Positions 27,403 through 36,094 of a DNA stretch of 64,000 nucleotides are shown here, piece by piece. Made by a program: the position numbers and the translations under genes. Under the pieces are notes generated by a model, which worked only from the letters and a program-made list of their open reading frames with translations, did not search any database and was not told the origin of the DNA. How positions within the stretch are numbered: position 1 is the first letter of the stretch; each line of letters starts with the position of its first letter. Source of the DNA: Faecalicatena contorta. GTDB taxonomy: Bacteria > Bacillota > Clostridia > Lachnospirales > Lachnospiraceae. The stretch lies in contig NZ_JAFBIY010000004.1 of assembly GCF_021531975.1 (NCBI RefSeq), positions 62,001 through 126,000 of the forward strand, read 5' to 3'.

Positions 27403-28053
27403 TAAGTGGTACGCGGAGGTCGCTCAGATACCTTGCTGCGACGCGTTCGACTTTATGACTAGCTCACGAATCTATAAGAGCCCAGAAAACAAACGGGAAT
27501 CATGGTTTGTTTTCTGGGCTCTAACAGATTCGGAGCGGATTCTCCAAGTCTTCCGCTTACCTTCGCAAAGCATCTTAGCGACATCCGCTGCCATTTACTG
27601 CACTGGAAATTCCGGGTAAAAGTGCATGCCATAGTTCATTGGCAAAACATGTTATATATCTGGTCTCTTCAGCTTCTATGTGTAAAATCGAAGAATTGTA
27701 ATGAATTTTGAGAGGTCGAAGTCAGCTTCAGATAGAAAAAATCCAATTTTCTTTTTCGCTTTCAGATAATGAAAAAGAGCTTGTTATCGCGCCGATAACG
27801 TGGTGGAAACACTTAAGCTATGCGGCTTCAGTATTTTGGCTGAGACATTGCAAGTAACGCGAGACAGAAGGGCTTTGGGAAACGTGGAAGAGCGTTACAA
27901 ACGGTTGCAGAAAAAGCTGATATAACTTCGGTTACGAATGTTATATCAGCTTTTGATGTTTACCGTTTGTCAGCGACTGGTTCGTTTTTCAAAGTTCAGC
28001 TGTCTCGCATCACTATTCTGCCTCAGATAAAATCACTGAACCAAATTCTTATT
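27389..28053 (+). repeat. Composite palindromic repeat, copy A
   Basis: A 665-bp element filling the whole gap between two genes. It has two large imperfect hairpins, 27389-27613 and 27824-28042, joined by a 210-base spacer. Long blocks match the reverse complement of 34821-35300 (copy B), including both outer ends. The left edge supplies the stop of the GNAT gene and the right edge includes the stop of the gene on the other strand. The first hairpin carries an inserted inner palindrome at 27467-27532; the spacer has a hairpin at 27783-27799 (GTTATCG/CGATAAC). No coding sequence with codon bias is seen. Confidence 0.85.
27467..27532 (+). repeat. Inner palindrome inserted in the loop of copy A hairpin 2
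   Basis: CGAATCT (27467-27473) pairs with AGATTCG (27526-27532) and encloses perfect 17-bp arms GAGCCCAGAAAACAAAC (27478-27494) and its complement (27505-27521) around a 10-base loop. Copy B lacks this block at the corresponding point, so it is a nested insertion in copy A or a loss in copy B. Confidence 0.85.
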
Positions 28054-31000
28054 TCCCGACATTTTTATATGCGGTTGACAGCATCAGTTTGATTCGGTTC
28101 AGCTGATTTACTTCGCTGGCGCCCGGGTCAAAGTCAATTGCTACAATGTTGGACTCAGGATAGAGTCTTCTGAGTTCTTTGATAACGCCTTTTCCTACGA
28201 CATGGTTTGGCAGGCAGGCGAATGGCTGTGTACACACAATGTTTGGTGCACCGCTGTGGATGAGCTCCAGCATCTCTCCGGTCAAAAACCAGCCTTCACC
28301 AGTCTGGTTTCCGAGAGAAACGATTTCAGAAGCCATTTTTCCAAGTTCACGTATATCGGCAGGAGCATCAAAATGCTTGCTGGTAGAGAATGCTTTGCTT
28401 GCCGGAGCACGGAACCATTCTAATGCTTTGATTCCCAGATTTCCCATTGTTGCCTTGTTCTTTGCGAAACCAAGCTTTTCCACTTTGAAATTCTGGTTGT
28501 AGAAGCAGTAGAGAAGGAAATCCAGAAGATCTGGTACGACTGCTTCGGCTCCTTCATTTTCCAGAAGCTCTACAAGGTAGTTGTTTGCAGCAGGAAGGAA
28601 TTTGACAAGAATCTCTCCGACAACGCCGACGCGAGGCTTCTTTACATCTGTTAATGCAATGTTATTGTCAAAGTCTTCTATAATATCTTTGCAGAGTTTC
28701 TTAAATTTACGTCTGGATGGGTATCCGGAAGAGACAAAGTCTTTACATACCTTTACCCATTTCCTGTGCATTGCATTTACAGAGCCTGGTACGGCTTCGT
28801 AAGGACGAAGCCGGTAAACGCATTTCATGAAAATATCTCCAAAAACAACAGCATATATACCACGCAGCGCAAGGGCAGGAGTAATCTTGAATCCAGGGTT
28901 CCCTTCCAGTCCGCTTAAGTTGATAGAGATGACCGGTATATGTGCATATCCTGCTTTCTTAAGTGCACGGCGTATAAAACCGATATAGTTTGATGCACGG
29001 CATCCGCCGCCGGTCTGACTGATGATGACAGCCAGTTTATCGGTGTCATACTTGCCGGAAAGGATGGCATCCATAATCTGTCCGACTACCATAAGGGAAG
29101 GATAGCAGGCATCGTTATTTACATACTTCAGTCCAACGTCTACCGCCTGTTTATTGTCGTTCGGAAGCACTTCGATGTGATAGCCGGAAGCCTGGAATGC
29201 CGGTTCCAGCAGCTCAAAGTGAATCGGAGACATCTGTGGGCAGAGAATGGTATAATCCTTACGCATCTCTTTTGTAAATGATACTTTATCAATCGCAGAG
29301 GAGTGTATTTCACGTTTTTCGCCGCGCTGTTCTCTTACACGGATCGCTGCGAGAAGGGAACGTACACGTATTCTTGCCGCACCCAGGTTGTTTACTTCAT
29401 CAATCTTAAGAGAAGTATAGATTTTGTCTGAATTGTTCAGTATTTCTGCAACCTGATCTGTTGTAACAGCATCCAGACCACAGCCGAAGGAGTTAAGCTG
29501 GATCAGATCCAGATTGTCCTTTGTCTTTACAAAATTTGCCGCTGCATACAGACGAGAATGATACATCCACTGATCCATTACATTAAGCGGACGCTCTACC
29601 GGATGCAGATGTGAAATGGAATCCTCTGTAAGTACAGCAATGTTATAAGAGTTTACAAGCTCCGGAATACCATGGTTGACTTCCGGGTCAATGTGATAGG
29701 GGCGTCCTGCAAGAACAATACCTCTGTTGCCGGTTTCATCCAGATATTTGATTGTTTCTTCACCTTTGCGTTTCATGTCTTCACGGCAGGAAGATAATTC
29801 TTCCCATGCTGCGTGAACAGCAGCAGTAATCTCGGATGCCGGAATAGAGAATTTATCGCTTAATTCTTCAATCAACCGGTAAGCAACGGTTTCCTCGCTT
29901 TTCAGAGAAAGGAATGGGTGGATGAAATCAACATCTCCATTAACAATTGCATCAATATTATTTTTGATATTCTCCGGATAAGAGGTAACGATCGGGCAAT
30001 TATAATGATTGTTTGCCTCTTCGAATTCATTTCGCTCATACGGAATGCTTGGATAGAAAATGTGCTCTACACCTTCGTTAATGAGCCACTGTACATGACC
30101 ATGCGCAAGCTTTGCCGGATAACATTCGGACTCGCTTGGGATGGATTCGATACCAAGCTCGTATATCTTTCTTGTGGAAGCAGGAGAGAGGACAACTCTG
30201 AATCCAAGTGTATGAAAAAATGTAAACCAGAACGGATAGTTCTCATACATATTCAAAACACGTGGGATACCAATCGTTCCACGCTTTGCTTCCTCCTCAC
30301 TTAACGGTTCATAATCAAAGTAACGTTTTAACTTGTAAGCAAATAGGTTTGGCAGTTTGTTGTCAGCTTTCTCTTTTCCCAGACCGCGCTCGCAGCGATT
30401 ACCGGTAATGAATTTACGCCCTCCGCTGAAATGATTGATAGTAAGACGACAGTTATTCGTACAGCCTTTACATTTTGTCATTGTTGTAGAGTACTCCAAT
30501 GCTTCGATTTCATCAATAGAAAGCATAGTAGTACCTTCGCAGTCAATATATCTTTCGCGTGCAATAAGAGCAGCACCGAAAGCTCCCATGATTCCGGCAA
30601 TATCCGGGCGTATTGCCTCGCAGCCGGCAATTTTTTCAAAACTTCTGAGGACGGCATTATTATAAAATGTTCCGCCCTGTACAACAATATGGTTACCAAG
30701 TTCTGACGCATCAGAGACTTTGATTACCTTGAAAAGCGCATTTTTAATAACAGAATAAGCAAGCCCTGCAGAAATATCCGCAACCTCAGCCCCTTCTTTC
30801 TGTGCCTGTTTTACTTTGGAATTCATAAATACAGTACAGCGAGTACCGAGATCGATCGGGTTGCGGGCAAACAGTGCCTCATGTGCAAAATCCTCTACGG
30901 AATAATTCAGTGATTTCGCAAATGTTTCGATAAAGGAACCACAGCCGGAGGAACATGCTTCATTTAACTGTACACTGTCAACGGTCTGATTTTTGATCTT

Positions 31001-32293
31001 GATACATTTCATATCCTGGCCGCCAATATCCAGAATACAGTCTACATCCGGTTCAAAGAAGGAAGCGGCATAGTAGTGAGAAACAGTCTCAACCTCTCCT
31101 TCGTCCAGAAGAAGAGCTGCTTTTATGAGTGCTTCACCATATCCTGTGGAACAAGAGTGAACGATTTCCACTTCTTTGGGAAGCTGGCTGTAGATTTCTT
31201 TGATCGCACGGATTGTTGTACCCAGCGGATCACCATCGTTATTATGATAGAAAGAATAAAGAAGGGTTCCGTCTTCGCCCACAAGAGCGGCTTTTGTCGT
31301 TGTGGAACCTGCATCAATACCAAGGAACGCTTTTCCCTTATAGGAAGCAAGATCTTTGACCGGTACCTGATGCTTATCATGACGGGATTTGAATGCATGA
31401 TACTCTTTTTCGCTGGCAAAAAGCGGTTCCATACGTTCAACCTCAAATTCCATCTTAATCTTACTTTCCAGACGGTTCTGCATTTCCTGGAGTGATACGT
31501 CCAGATCACGCTTTGAATTAAGTGCAGATCCAATGGCAGCAAAAAGATGAGAATGCTTTGGCGCAATGGTATGTTCTTCATCTAATTTCAGTGTACGGAC
31601 AAAAGCTTCTTTTAATTCTGATAAGAAATGGAGTGGTCCACCGAGAAAAGCTACATGTCCGCGAATAGGTTTACCGCAGGCAAGTCCACTGATCGTCTGA
31701 TTGACTACTGCCTGGAAAATGGAGGCAGCCAGGTCTTCTTTGGAAGCACCTTCATTGATCAGAGGCTGAATGTCTGTCTTGGCAAATACACCGCATCTTG
31801 CTGCAATGGTGTAGAGTGCCTTGTAATCTTTGGCATATTCATTCAATCCAGAAGCATCTGTCTGAAGAAGAGAGGCCATCTGGTCGATAAAAGAACCGGT
31901 ACCACCGGCACAGACACCGTTCATACGCTGTTCCACATTGCCACCTTCAAAATAAATGATCTTGGCATCTTCACCGCCCAGCTCAATCGCGACATCTGTC
32001 TGCGGAGCATAGTTCTGCAGTGCGGTAGAAACAGCGATTACTTCCTGTACAAATGGTACACCAAGATGCTTGGCAAGTGTCAGTCCACCGGAACCGGTAA
32101 TGACCGGAGATGCATGGATAGCGCCAAGCTTATAGATTGCACGACCGAGAAGGTCAGATAAAGTTTCCTGAATGTTTGCGTAATGTCTCTCATAGTCGGA
32201 AAATGCCACATCATTATTGCTGTCTAAAATTGCAATCTTCACAGTAGTAGAACCAATATCAATTCCTAACGTATAAAGTTCTTTTTGACTCAT
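28049..32293 (-). CDS. Giant 2-hydroxyacyl-CoA dehydratase activase fusion (BadF/HgdC type)
   Basis: A 1414-residue cytosolic protein. Two ASKHA ATPase domains come first: one with [10 protein letters not shown] near residue 9 and [11 protein letters not shown], the second with [10 protein letters not shown] at about 325, DIGGQDMKC and [11 protein letters not shown]. The two Cys-containing loops resemble the [4Fe-4S] ligand loops of the activator HgdC. A Cys cluster (CKGCTNNC) near 640, a DUF2229-like section and a C-terminal HgdB-like region follow. Such proteins use ATP to push an electron into radical 2-hydroxyacyl-CoA dehydratases. No dehydratase subunits lie nearby, so its client is unknown. 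AAGGAG precedes the ATG; the stop lies in repeat copy A. Confidence 0.88.
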   Translation of the reverse strand: MSQKELYTLGIDIGSTTVKIAILDSNNDVAFSDYERHYANIQETLSDLLGRAIYKLGAIHASPVITGSGGLTLAKHLGVPFVQEVIAVSTALQNYAPQTDVAIELGGEDAKIIYFEGGNVEQRMNGVCAGGTGSFIDQMASLLQTDASGLNEYAKDYKALYTIAARCGVFAKTDIQPLINEGASKEDLAASIFQAVVNQTISGLACGKPIRGHVAFLGGPLHFLSELKEAFVRTLKLDEEHTIAPKHSHLFAAIGSALNSKRDLDVSLQEMQNRLESKIKMEFEVERMEPLFASEKEYHAFKSRHDKHQVPVKDLASYKGKAFLGIDAGSTTTKAALVGEDGTLLYSFYHNNDGDPLGTTIRAIKEIYSQLPKEVEIVHSCSTGYGEALIKAALLLDEGEVETVSHYYAASFFEPDVDCILDIGGQDMKCIKIKNQTVDSVQLNEACSSGCGSFIETFAKSLNYSVEDFAHEALFARNPIDLGTRCTVFMNSKVKQAQKEGAEVADISAGLAYSVIKNALFKVIKVSDASELGNHIVVQGGTFYNNAVLRSFEKIAGCEAIRPDIAGIMGAFGAALIARERYIDCEGTTMLSIDEIEALEYSTTMTKCKGCTNNCRLTINHFSGGRKFITGNRCERGLGKEKADNKLPNLFAYKLKRYFDYEPLSEEEAKRGTIGIPRVLNMYENYPFWFTFFHTLGFRVVLSPASTRKIYELGIESIPSESECYPAKLAHGHVQWLINEGVEHIFYPSIPYERNEFEEANNHYNCPIVTSYPENIKNNIDAIVNGDVDFIHPFLSLKSEETVAYRLIEELSDKFSIPASEITAAVHAAWEELSSCREDMKRKGEETIKYLDETGNRGIVLAGRPYHIDPEVNHGIPELVNSYNIAVLTEDSISHLHPVERPLNVMDQWMYHSRLYAAANFVKTKDNLDLIQLNSFGCGLDAVTTDQVAEILNNSDKIYTSLKIDEVNNLGAARIRVRSLLAAIRVREQRGEKREIHSSAIDKVSFTKEMRKDYTILCPQMSPIHFELLEPAFQASGYHIEVLPNDNKQAVDVGLKYVNNDACYPSLMVVGQIMDAILSGKYDTDKLAVIISQTGGGCRASNYIGFIRRALKKAGYAHIPVISINLSGLEGNPGFKITPALALRGIYAVVFGDIFMKCVYRLRPYEAVPGSVNAMHRKWVKVCKDFVSSGYPSRRKFKKLCKDIIEDFDNNIALTDVKKPRVGVVGEILVKFLPAANNYLVELLENEGAEAVVPDLLDFLLYCFYNQNFKVEKLGFAKNKATMGNLGIKALEWFRAPASKAFSTSKHFDAPADIRELGKMASEIVSLGNQTGEGWFLTGEMLELIHSGAPNIVCTQPFACLPNHVVGKGVIKELRRLYPESNIVAIDFDPGASEVNQLNRIKLMLSTAYKNVGK

Positions 32294-32345
32294 AATATGT
32301 ACTCCTTACTATGTATATATATTGAGTTTCTTCTTATTAAATGTA

Positions 32346-32359
32346 TGTTAGCGTTTGCA
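32346..32359 (-). promoter_or_regulatory. cre-like catabolite-responsive element
   Basis: Read on the minus strand, TGCAAACGCTAACA matches the CcpA cre consensus TGWAARCGYTWNCW at 13 of 14 positions. It starts about one base after the predicted transcription start of the dehydratase activase, where CcpA usually represses. Confidence 0.55.
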
Positions 32360-32367
32360 ACCATAAC

Positions 32368-32396
32368 ATTATACGACAAAAAAAATAAAAAAACAA
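32368..32396 (-). promoter_or_regulatory. Promoter of the dehydratase activase gene
   Basis: On the minus strand TTGTTT (32396-32391) and TATAAT (32373-32368) are 17 bases apart; a cre-like site follows. Confidence 0.55.
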
Positions 32397-32437
32397 TTCA
32401 AATAAACGTTAAATATTTTTAAACTTTACTGGCAGAA

Positions 32438-32466
32438 TTGACAAATAAACAGTGAAACGTTAGAAT
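32438..32466 (+). promoter_or_regulatory. Promoter of the rhomboid-like gene and pyk
   Basis: TTGACA (32438-32443), a 17-base spacer and TAGAAT (32461-32466), 38 bases before the start codon. It diverges from the dehydratase-activase promoter. Confidence 0.8.
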
Positions 32467-32504
32467 GACTACAGTATGAACAATGGAAATGGAGTGTAGA
32501 TGAT

Positions 32505-33374
32505 ATGAGCTGGTTAGATAAAATGGAGCGGAAATTCGGTAAGTACGCGATTCCAAATCTTATGACATACATTATTATTTTGTATATTTTGGGACTGGTA
32601 CTGGAACTTTTTGCACCAGATTTTTATTATGAATATTTAAGTCTGGATGTTTCAGCGATCTTAGGAGGTCAGATATGGAGAGTGTTTACATTTATCATTC
32701 AGCCTCCGCAGACAAGTTATATTTTTATGATATTCGCCATGTATATGTATTATATGTTGGGCAGAGAGCTGGAGGCAGTCTGGGGAGCGTTCCGATTCAA
32801 TTTATATTTCTTTTCCGGAATGTTCTTCCATGTAGTTGCAGCGTTTGTGGCGTATTTCCTGACCGGTGTTTTCCTTCCGCTTGGAACATGGTATCTGAAT
32901 ATGTCTTTATTTCTGGCATTTGCAGCAATTTATCCGGAGATGCAGTTTTATCTGTTCATGGTTATACCTGTTAAGGCAAAATGGCTGGGAATTCTGGACG
33001 GAGTATATTTCCTGTATACAATTTTACAGGCATTTCTCCCGGCGTATGGCGGTAATCCAATGGTCGGATTTATCTATAAGTCCAATGCTCTTGCGGCAGC
33101 AGTATCAATATTGAATTTTGTTATTTTCTTCCTGGGTTCAAAGAGGATGCAGCCATATGCTCCGAAGCAGATGAAGAGAAAAAGAGAATTCCAGAAAAAG
33201 GTAAGACAGGCAGCAAAGCCGATGAATTATGGAAATGGTGTAAAACATAGATGTGCCGTGTGCGGAAGAACCGAATTAGATGATCCGAATCTGGAATTTC
33301 GGTATTGTTCCAAGTGTAATGGAAATTATGAATATTGTCAGGATCATTTGTTTACACATACACATGTGAAGTAA
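32505..33374 (+). CDS. Rhomboid-like membrane protein with C-terminal zinc ribbon
   Basis: A 289-residue protein with about six membrane helices (roughly 18-36, 70-84, 98-118, 128-155, 160-180, 195-211). The loop GGQIWRVFTF (54-63) and GRELEAVWG (86-94) match the rhomboid fold. However, where active rhomboids have GxSG, this protein reads NMSLF (132-136), and no clear catalytic His is seen, so it is probably a non-proteolytic rhomboid relative. The cytosolic tail has Cys250, Cys253, Cys268 and Cys271, a likely zinc ribbon, with another Cys-His pair behind. It ends 14 bases before pyk, in the same transcript. Confidence 0.65.
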   Translation: MSWLDKMERKFGKYAIPNLMTYIIILYILGLVLELFAPDFYYEYLSLDVSAILGGQIWRVFTFIIQPPQTSYIFMIFAMYMYYMLGRELEAVWGAFRFNLYFFSGMFFHVVAAFVAYFLTGVFLPLGTWYLNMSLFLAFAAIYPEMQFYLFMVIPVKAKWLGILDGVYFLYTILQAFLPAYGGNPMVGFIYKSNALAAAVSILNFVIFFLGSKRMQPYAPKQMKRKREFQKKVRQAAKPMNYGNGVKHRCAVCGRTELDDPNLEFRYCSKCNGNYEYCQDHLFTHTHVK

Positions 33375-33388
33375 AAAGGAGACAGAAT

Positions 33389-34825
33389 ATGAAAAAAACG
33401 AAAATCATATGTACAATGGGACCAAATTCAAATGATGAAGCATTGATGAGAAGTCTTGTGAAAAATGGTATGGATATTGCCAGATTTAATTTCTCCCATG
33501 GAGATCATGCAGAACAGAAAATGCGTATGGATATGCTGAAGAAAATTCGTGAAGAAGAGAATAAACCAATTGCGATCCTTCTGGATACCAAGGGACCGGA
33601 GATCAGAACAGGGGTTTTGAAAGATGGTAAAAAAGTACAGTTAAAAGAAGGCAGCATTCTGGTTCTTACTACGGAAGAAATAGAAGGTGACGAACACAAG
33701 GTTTCAATCACATACGAAGGACTTGTAAATGATGTACAGATTGGAAGTACAATTCTGATTGATGACGGCCTGATCGAGCTGAAAGTAAAAGAGAAGAAAG
33801 AAAAGGACATCGTCTGTACTGTTATAAATGGCGGTGAGCTTGGGGAGAGAAAAGGTGTGAATGTACCAAATGTTCCTGTAAGACTTCCGGCCATAACCGA
33901 AAAAGACAGAGAAGACTTGAAGTTTGGTGTTGAACAGGGCGTAGATTTTATTGCCGCATCATTTGTCAGAAATGCAGAATGTATTCTCGAAATCCGTGCA
34001 TTCCTGAAATCCTGTGGCGCAAAGTATATTCCGATCATTGCAAAGATTGAAAATGCAGAAGGAATTAAGAATATTGATGAAATCATTCGCTGTGCAGATG
34101 GTATCATGGTTGCACGTGGAGATCTCGGTGTAGAGATTCCGGCAGAAGAAGTGCCATATTTACAGAAAATGATGATTCAGAAATGCAATGATAATTACAA
34201 GCCTGTTATTACAGCCACACAGATGCTGGATTCCATGATCCGTAATCCACGTCCGACAAGAGCGGAGGTAACAGATGTCGCAAATGCTGTATATGATGGA
34301 ACAGATGCAGTAATGTTGTCCGGTGAAACGGCGCAGGGCAAATATCCGGTAGAAGCACTGCGCATGATGGTTCATATCGTGGAAAATACAGAAGAACATC
34401 TGGATTACGATCAGATGTTGGAAAAAGCAGGAGAGCATCGTATGAAGAGTGCTTCCAGTGCGCTTGCACATGCAACAGTTACAACAGCAAATAACCTGAA
34501 TGCGAAATGCATTATTACACCGTCAGTGTCTGGTGCAACTGCAAGAGTTGTATCCAAGTTCAAACCGAAGACAGATATTATCGGAGTTTCTCCTAGTGAA
34601 GAAACCCTTCGCAGAATGCAGATCTACTGGGGAGTAAGGCCATTAAAATCTATTGAAGCAAACACAACAGAAGAAATCTGCAGCAGTGCTATTGATCTTG
34701 TGTGTGCAAAACTCCTTGCCGAGACAGGAGATATCGTAGTATTGACCGCCGGCATCCCATCCCCAAGTGTAAGTGGACATAAAGCAGGCGTAAGCAATAT
34801 GATGAAGATAACGGTGGTGGAATAA
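33389..34825 (+). CDS. pyk: Pyruvate kinase
   Basis: Pyruvate kinase, 478 residues, converting phosphoenolpyruvate to pyruvate with ATP formation. The ATG at 33389 follows AAGGAGA. Key motifs are ARFNFSHG (about 31-38), DTKGPEIR (about 70), the active-site signature IIAKIENAEGI and VARGDLGVEIP (about 234), and TATQMLDSM. The C-terminal PEP-utilising domain found in Bacillus enzymes is absent. The stop codon lies at the very edge of composite repeat B. Confidence 0.98.
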   Translation: MKKTKIICTMGPNSNDEALMRSLVKNGMDIARFNFSHGDHAEQKMRMDMLKKIREEENKPIAILLDTKGPEIRTGVLKDGKKVQLKEGSILVLTTEEIEGDEHKVSITYEGLVNDVQIGSTILIDDGLIELKVKEKKEKDIVCTVINGGELGERKGVNVPNVPVRLPAITEKDREDLKFGVEQGVDFIAASFVRNAECILEIRAFLKSCGAKYIPIIAKIENAEGIKNIDEIIRCADGIMVARGDLGVEIPAEEVPYLQKMMIQKCNDNYKPVITATQMLDSMIRNPRPTRAEVTDVANAVYDGTDAVMLSGETAQGKYPVEALRMMVHIVENTEEHLDYDQMLEKAGEHRMKSASSALAHATVTTANNLNAKCIITPSVSGATARVVSKFKPKTDIIGVSPSEETLRRMQIYWGVRPLKSIEANTTEEICSSAIDLVCAKLLAETGDIVVLTAGIPSPSVSGHKAGVSNMMKITVVE

Positions 34826-35300
34826 GAATTTGGTTCAGTGATTTTATCTGAGGCAGAACAGTGACGCGAGACAGTTGAACTTGGGGAAACGAACCAGTCG
34901 CTAACAAACGGTAAACATCAAAAGCTGATATAACATTCGTAACCGAGTATATTCGACGGGAACTCCTGATGAGTTCCGCGTCTCAGATACTCTTTCGCCT
35001 TGTATGGGAAATACAAGGCAAATACGAAGTTATATCAGCTTTTTCTGCAACCGTTTTTAGCGCTCTTCCACGTTTCCCCAAGTTCAGCTGTCTCGCGTCA
35101 CTCGTAATGTCTCAGCCAAAATACTGAAGCCTCATAGATTAAGTGTTACCGTTACATCGTAGGCATATCTACCCGGAATTTCCAGTACAGTAATGGTAGC
35201 GGATGTCGCTCAGATGCTTTGCGGAGCTAGTCGTAAAGTCGAACGCGTCGTAGCAAAGCATCTTAGCGACATCCGCGTACCACTTACTATACAAAATTCC
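34821..35300 (-). repeat. Composite palindromic repeat, copy B (inverted relative to copy A)
   Basis: A 480-bp element. Hairpin 1 spans 34832-35131 and includes 32-base arms (34860-34891 with 35071-35102) that pair fully with one T-G pair, then 15-base arms (34920-34934 with 35029-35043) that pair perfectly. Hairpin 2 spans 35175-35300, with 24-base arms 35199-35222 and 35253-35276 and one mismatch. A 43-base spacer joins them. The order matches copy A read on the other strand. The first bases, AATAAGAATTTGG, contain the pyk stop codon. Confidence 0.88.
34936..35028 (+). repeat. Inner multi-hairpin insertion in copy B hairpin 1
   Basis: Between TTCGTA (34936) and TACGAA (to 35028) lie GAGTAT/ATACTC (34945-34950, 34987-34992), a hairpin GGAACTC-CTGAT-GAGTTCC (34959-34977) and a hairpin GCCTTGTAT-GGGAA-ATACAAGGC (34997-35019). 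Copy A has only about 13 bases at the same point, so this is an indel of about 80 bases carrying its own folded structure. Confidence 0.8.
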
Positions 35301-35303
35301 CTC

Positions 35304-35332
35304 TTGACATGTGCTGTTTTATGGATTATAGT
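35304..35332 (+). promoter_or_regulatory. Promoter of the TrmB-like regulator and lysA
   Basis: TTGACA (35304-35309), a 17-base spacer and TATAGT (35327-35332), starting three bases after the end of repeat copy B. Confidence 0.75.
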
Positions 35333-35377
35333 GTTCCTTGAAAGAACTACTAAACACGGTTAAATGATAAAGGTGAT

Positions 35378-36094
35378 ATGATGTTGTCGAATACATTTAT
35401 TGAACGTTTGATGGAATTTGGTCTTACGCGTCAGGAGGCTGGTATTTATCAGTGTCTGCTGGGTGAGGGCAAGACTACGGGATATGAGGTTGCGAAGCAG
35501 CTTGGTATTTCTCGTTCGAATGCTTATAATTCTCTGGCAAGTATGACGGAAAAAGGGGCAGCCTATCTGGTGGAGGAAGGAACAACGAAGAAATATGTGC
35601 CGGTTCCGCTGGATGAATTTTGTAAGAATCATATTCGAAGGCTGCAGGAGTCAAAGCGCTGGCTCTATAACCACATGCCTACAGAGAAGGATCATGTGGA
35701 AGGATATATTACGATTGAAGGAGCAGATCGTATTCTGGATAAGATACGTAATCTGATTGATATGGCCGAGGAACGTGTGTATATATCTTGTACGAGAAAT
35801 TATCTGCTTTTATTTATCGGTGAAATCGAGAAGCTTATTGCGCGGCATAAAAAAGTGGTTATCATTACAGACCAGCCGGTGAATTTTGAAAATGTAAAAG
35901 TATATCTGGGAACAGCAAGGGGTATGCAGATAGGAATTATAACGGATTCGAGATATGTACTGACCGGAGAATACGGAGAAGGCAGTTTAAATACATGTCT
36001 GTATTCAGGACAGAAGAACTTTGTTGAGCTTTACAAACGTGCGCTCTCAAACGAGATAAAACTTTTGGCAATGCAGGAGGAGAATAAGCAATGA
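35378..36094 (+). CDS. TrmB-family transcriptional regulator
   Basis: A 238-residue regulator. The N-terminal winged helix reads LMEFGLTRQEAGIYQCLLGE then YEVAKQLGISRSNAYNSLASM, the TrmB pattern. The C-terminal part (about 105-235) resembles the TrmB sensor domain without sugar-binding repeats. It overlaps lysA by 4 bases (ATGA), so the two proteins are made together. The likely role is control of the diaminopimelate decarboxylase gene; the effector is unknown. Confidence 0.8.
   Translation: MMLSNTFIERLMEFGLTRQEAGIYQCLLGEGKTTGYEVAKQLGISRSNAYNSLASMTEKGAAYLVEEGTTKKYVPVPLDEFCKNHIRRLQESKRWLYNHMPTEKDHVEGYITIEGADRILDKIRNLIDMAEERVYISCTRNYLLLFIGEIEKLIARHKKVVIITDQPVNFENVKVYLGTARGMQIGIITDSRYVLTGEYGEGSLNTCLYSGQKNFVELYKRALSNEIKLLAMQEENKQ

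Noticed and set aside
27502-27711. 69-codon frame inside composite repeat copy A
   Set aside because: It runs across hairpin arms, is disrupted in copy B and has no ribosome-binding site; it is chance reading through a repeat.
34832-35131. Hairpin 1 as a known riboswitch, T-box or group II intron
   Set aside because: It lies downstream of genes, not in a leader for pyk, and none of the conserved cores I know (T-box motif, domain V) are present.
27389-35300. The 6.8-kb segment as a composite transposon
   Set aside because: No transposase, recombinase or target duplication is visible, and the enclosed genes are core metabolism. Kept only as an inverted-repeat-bounded segment.
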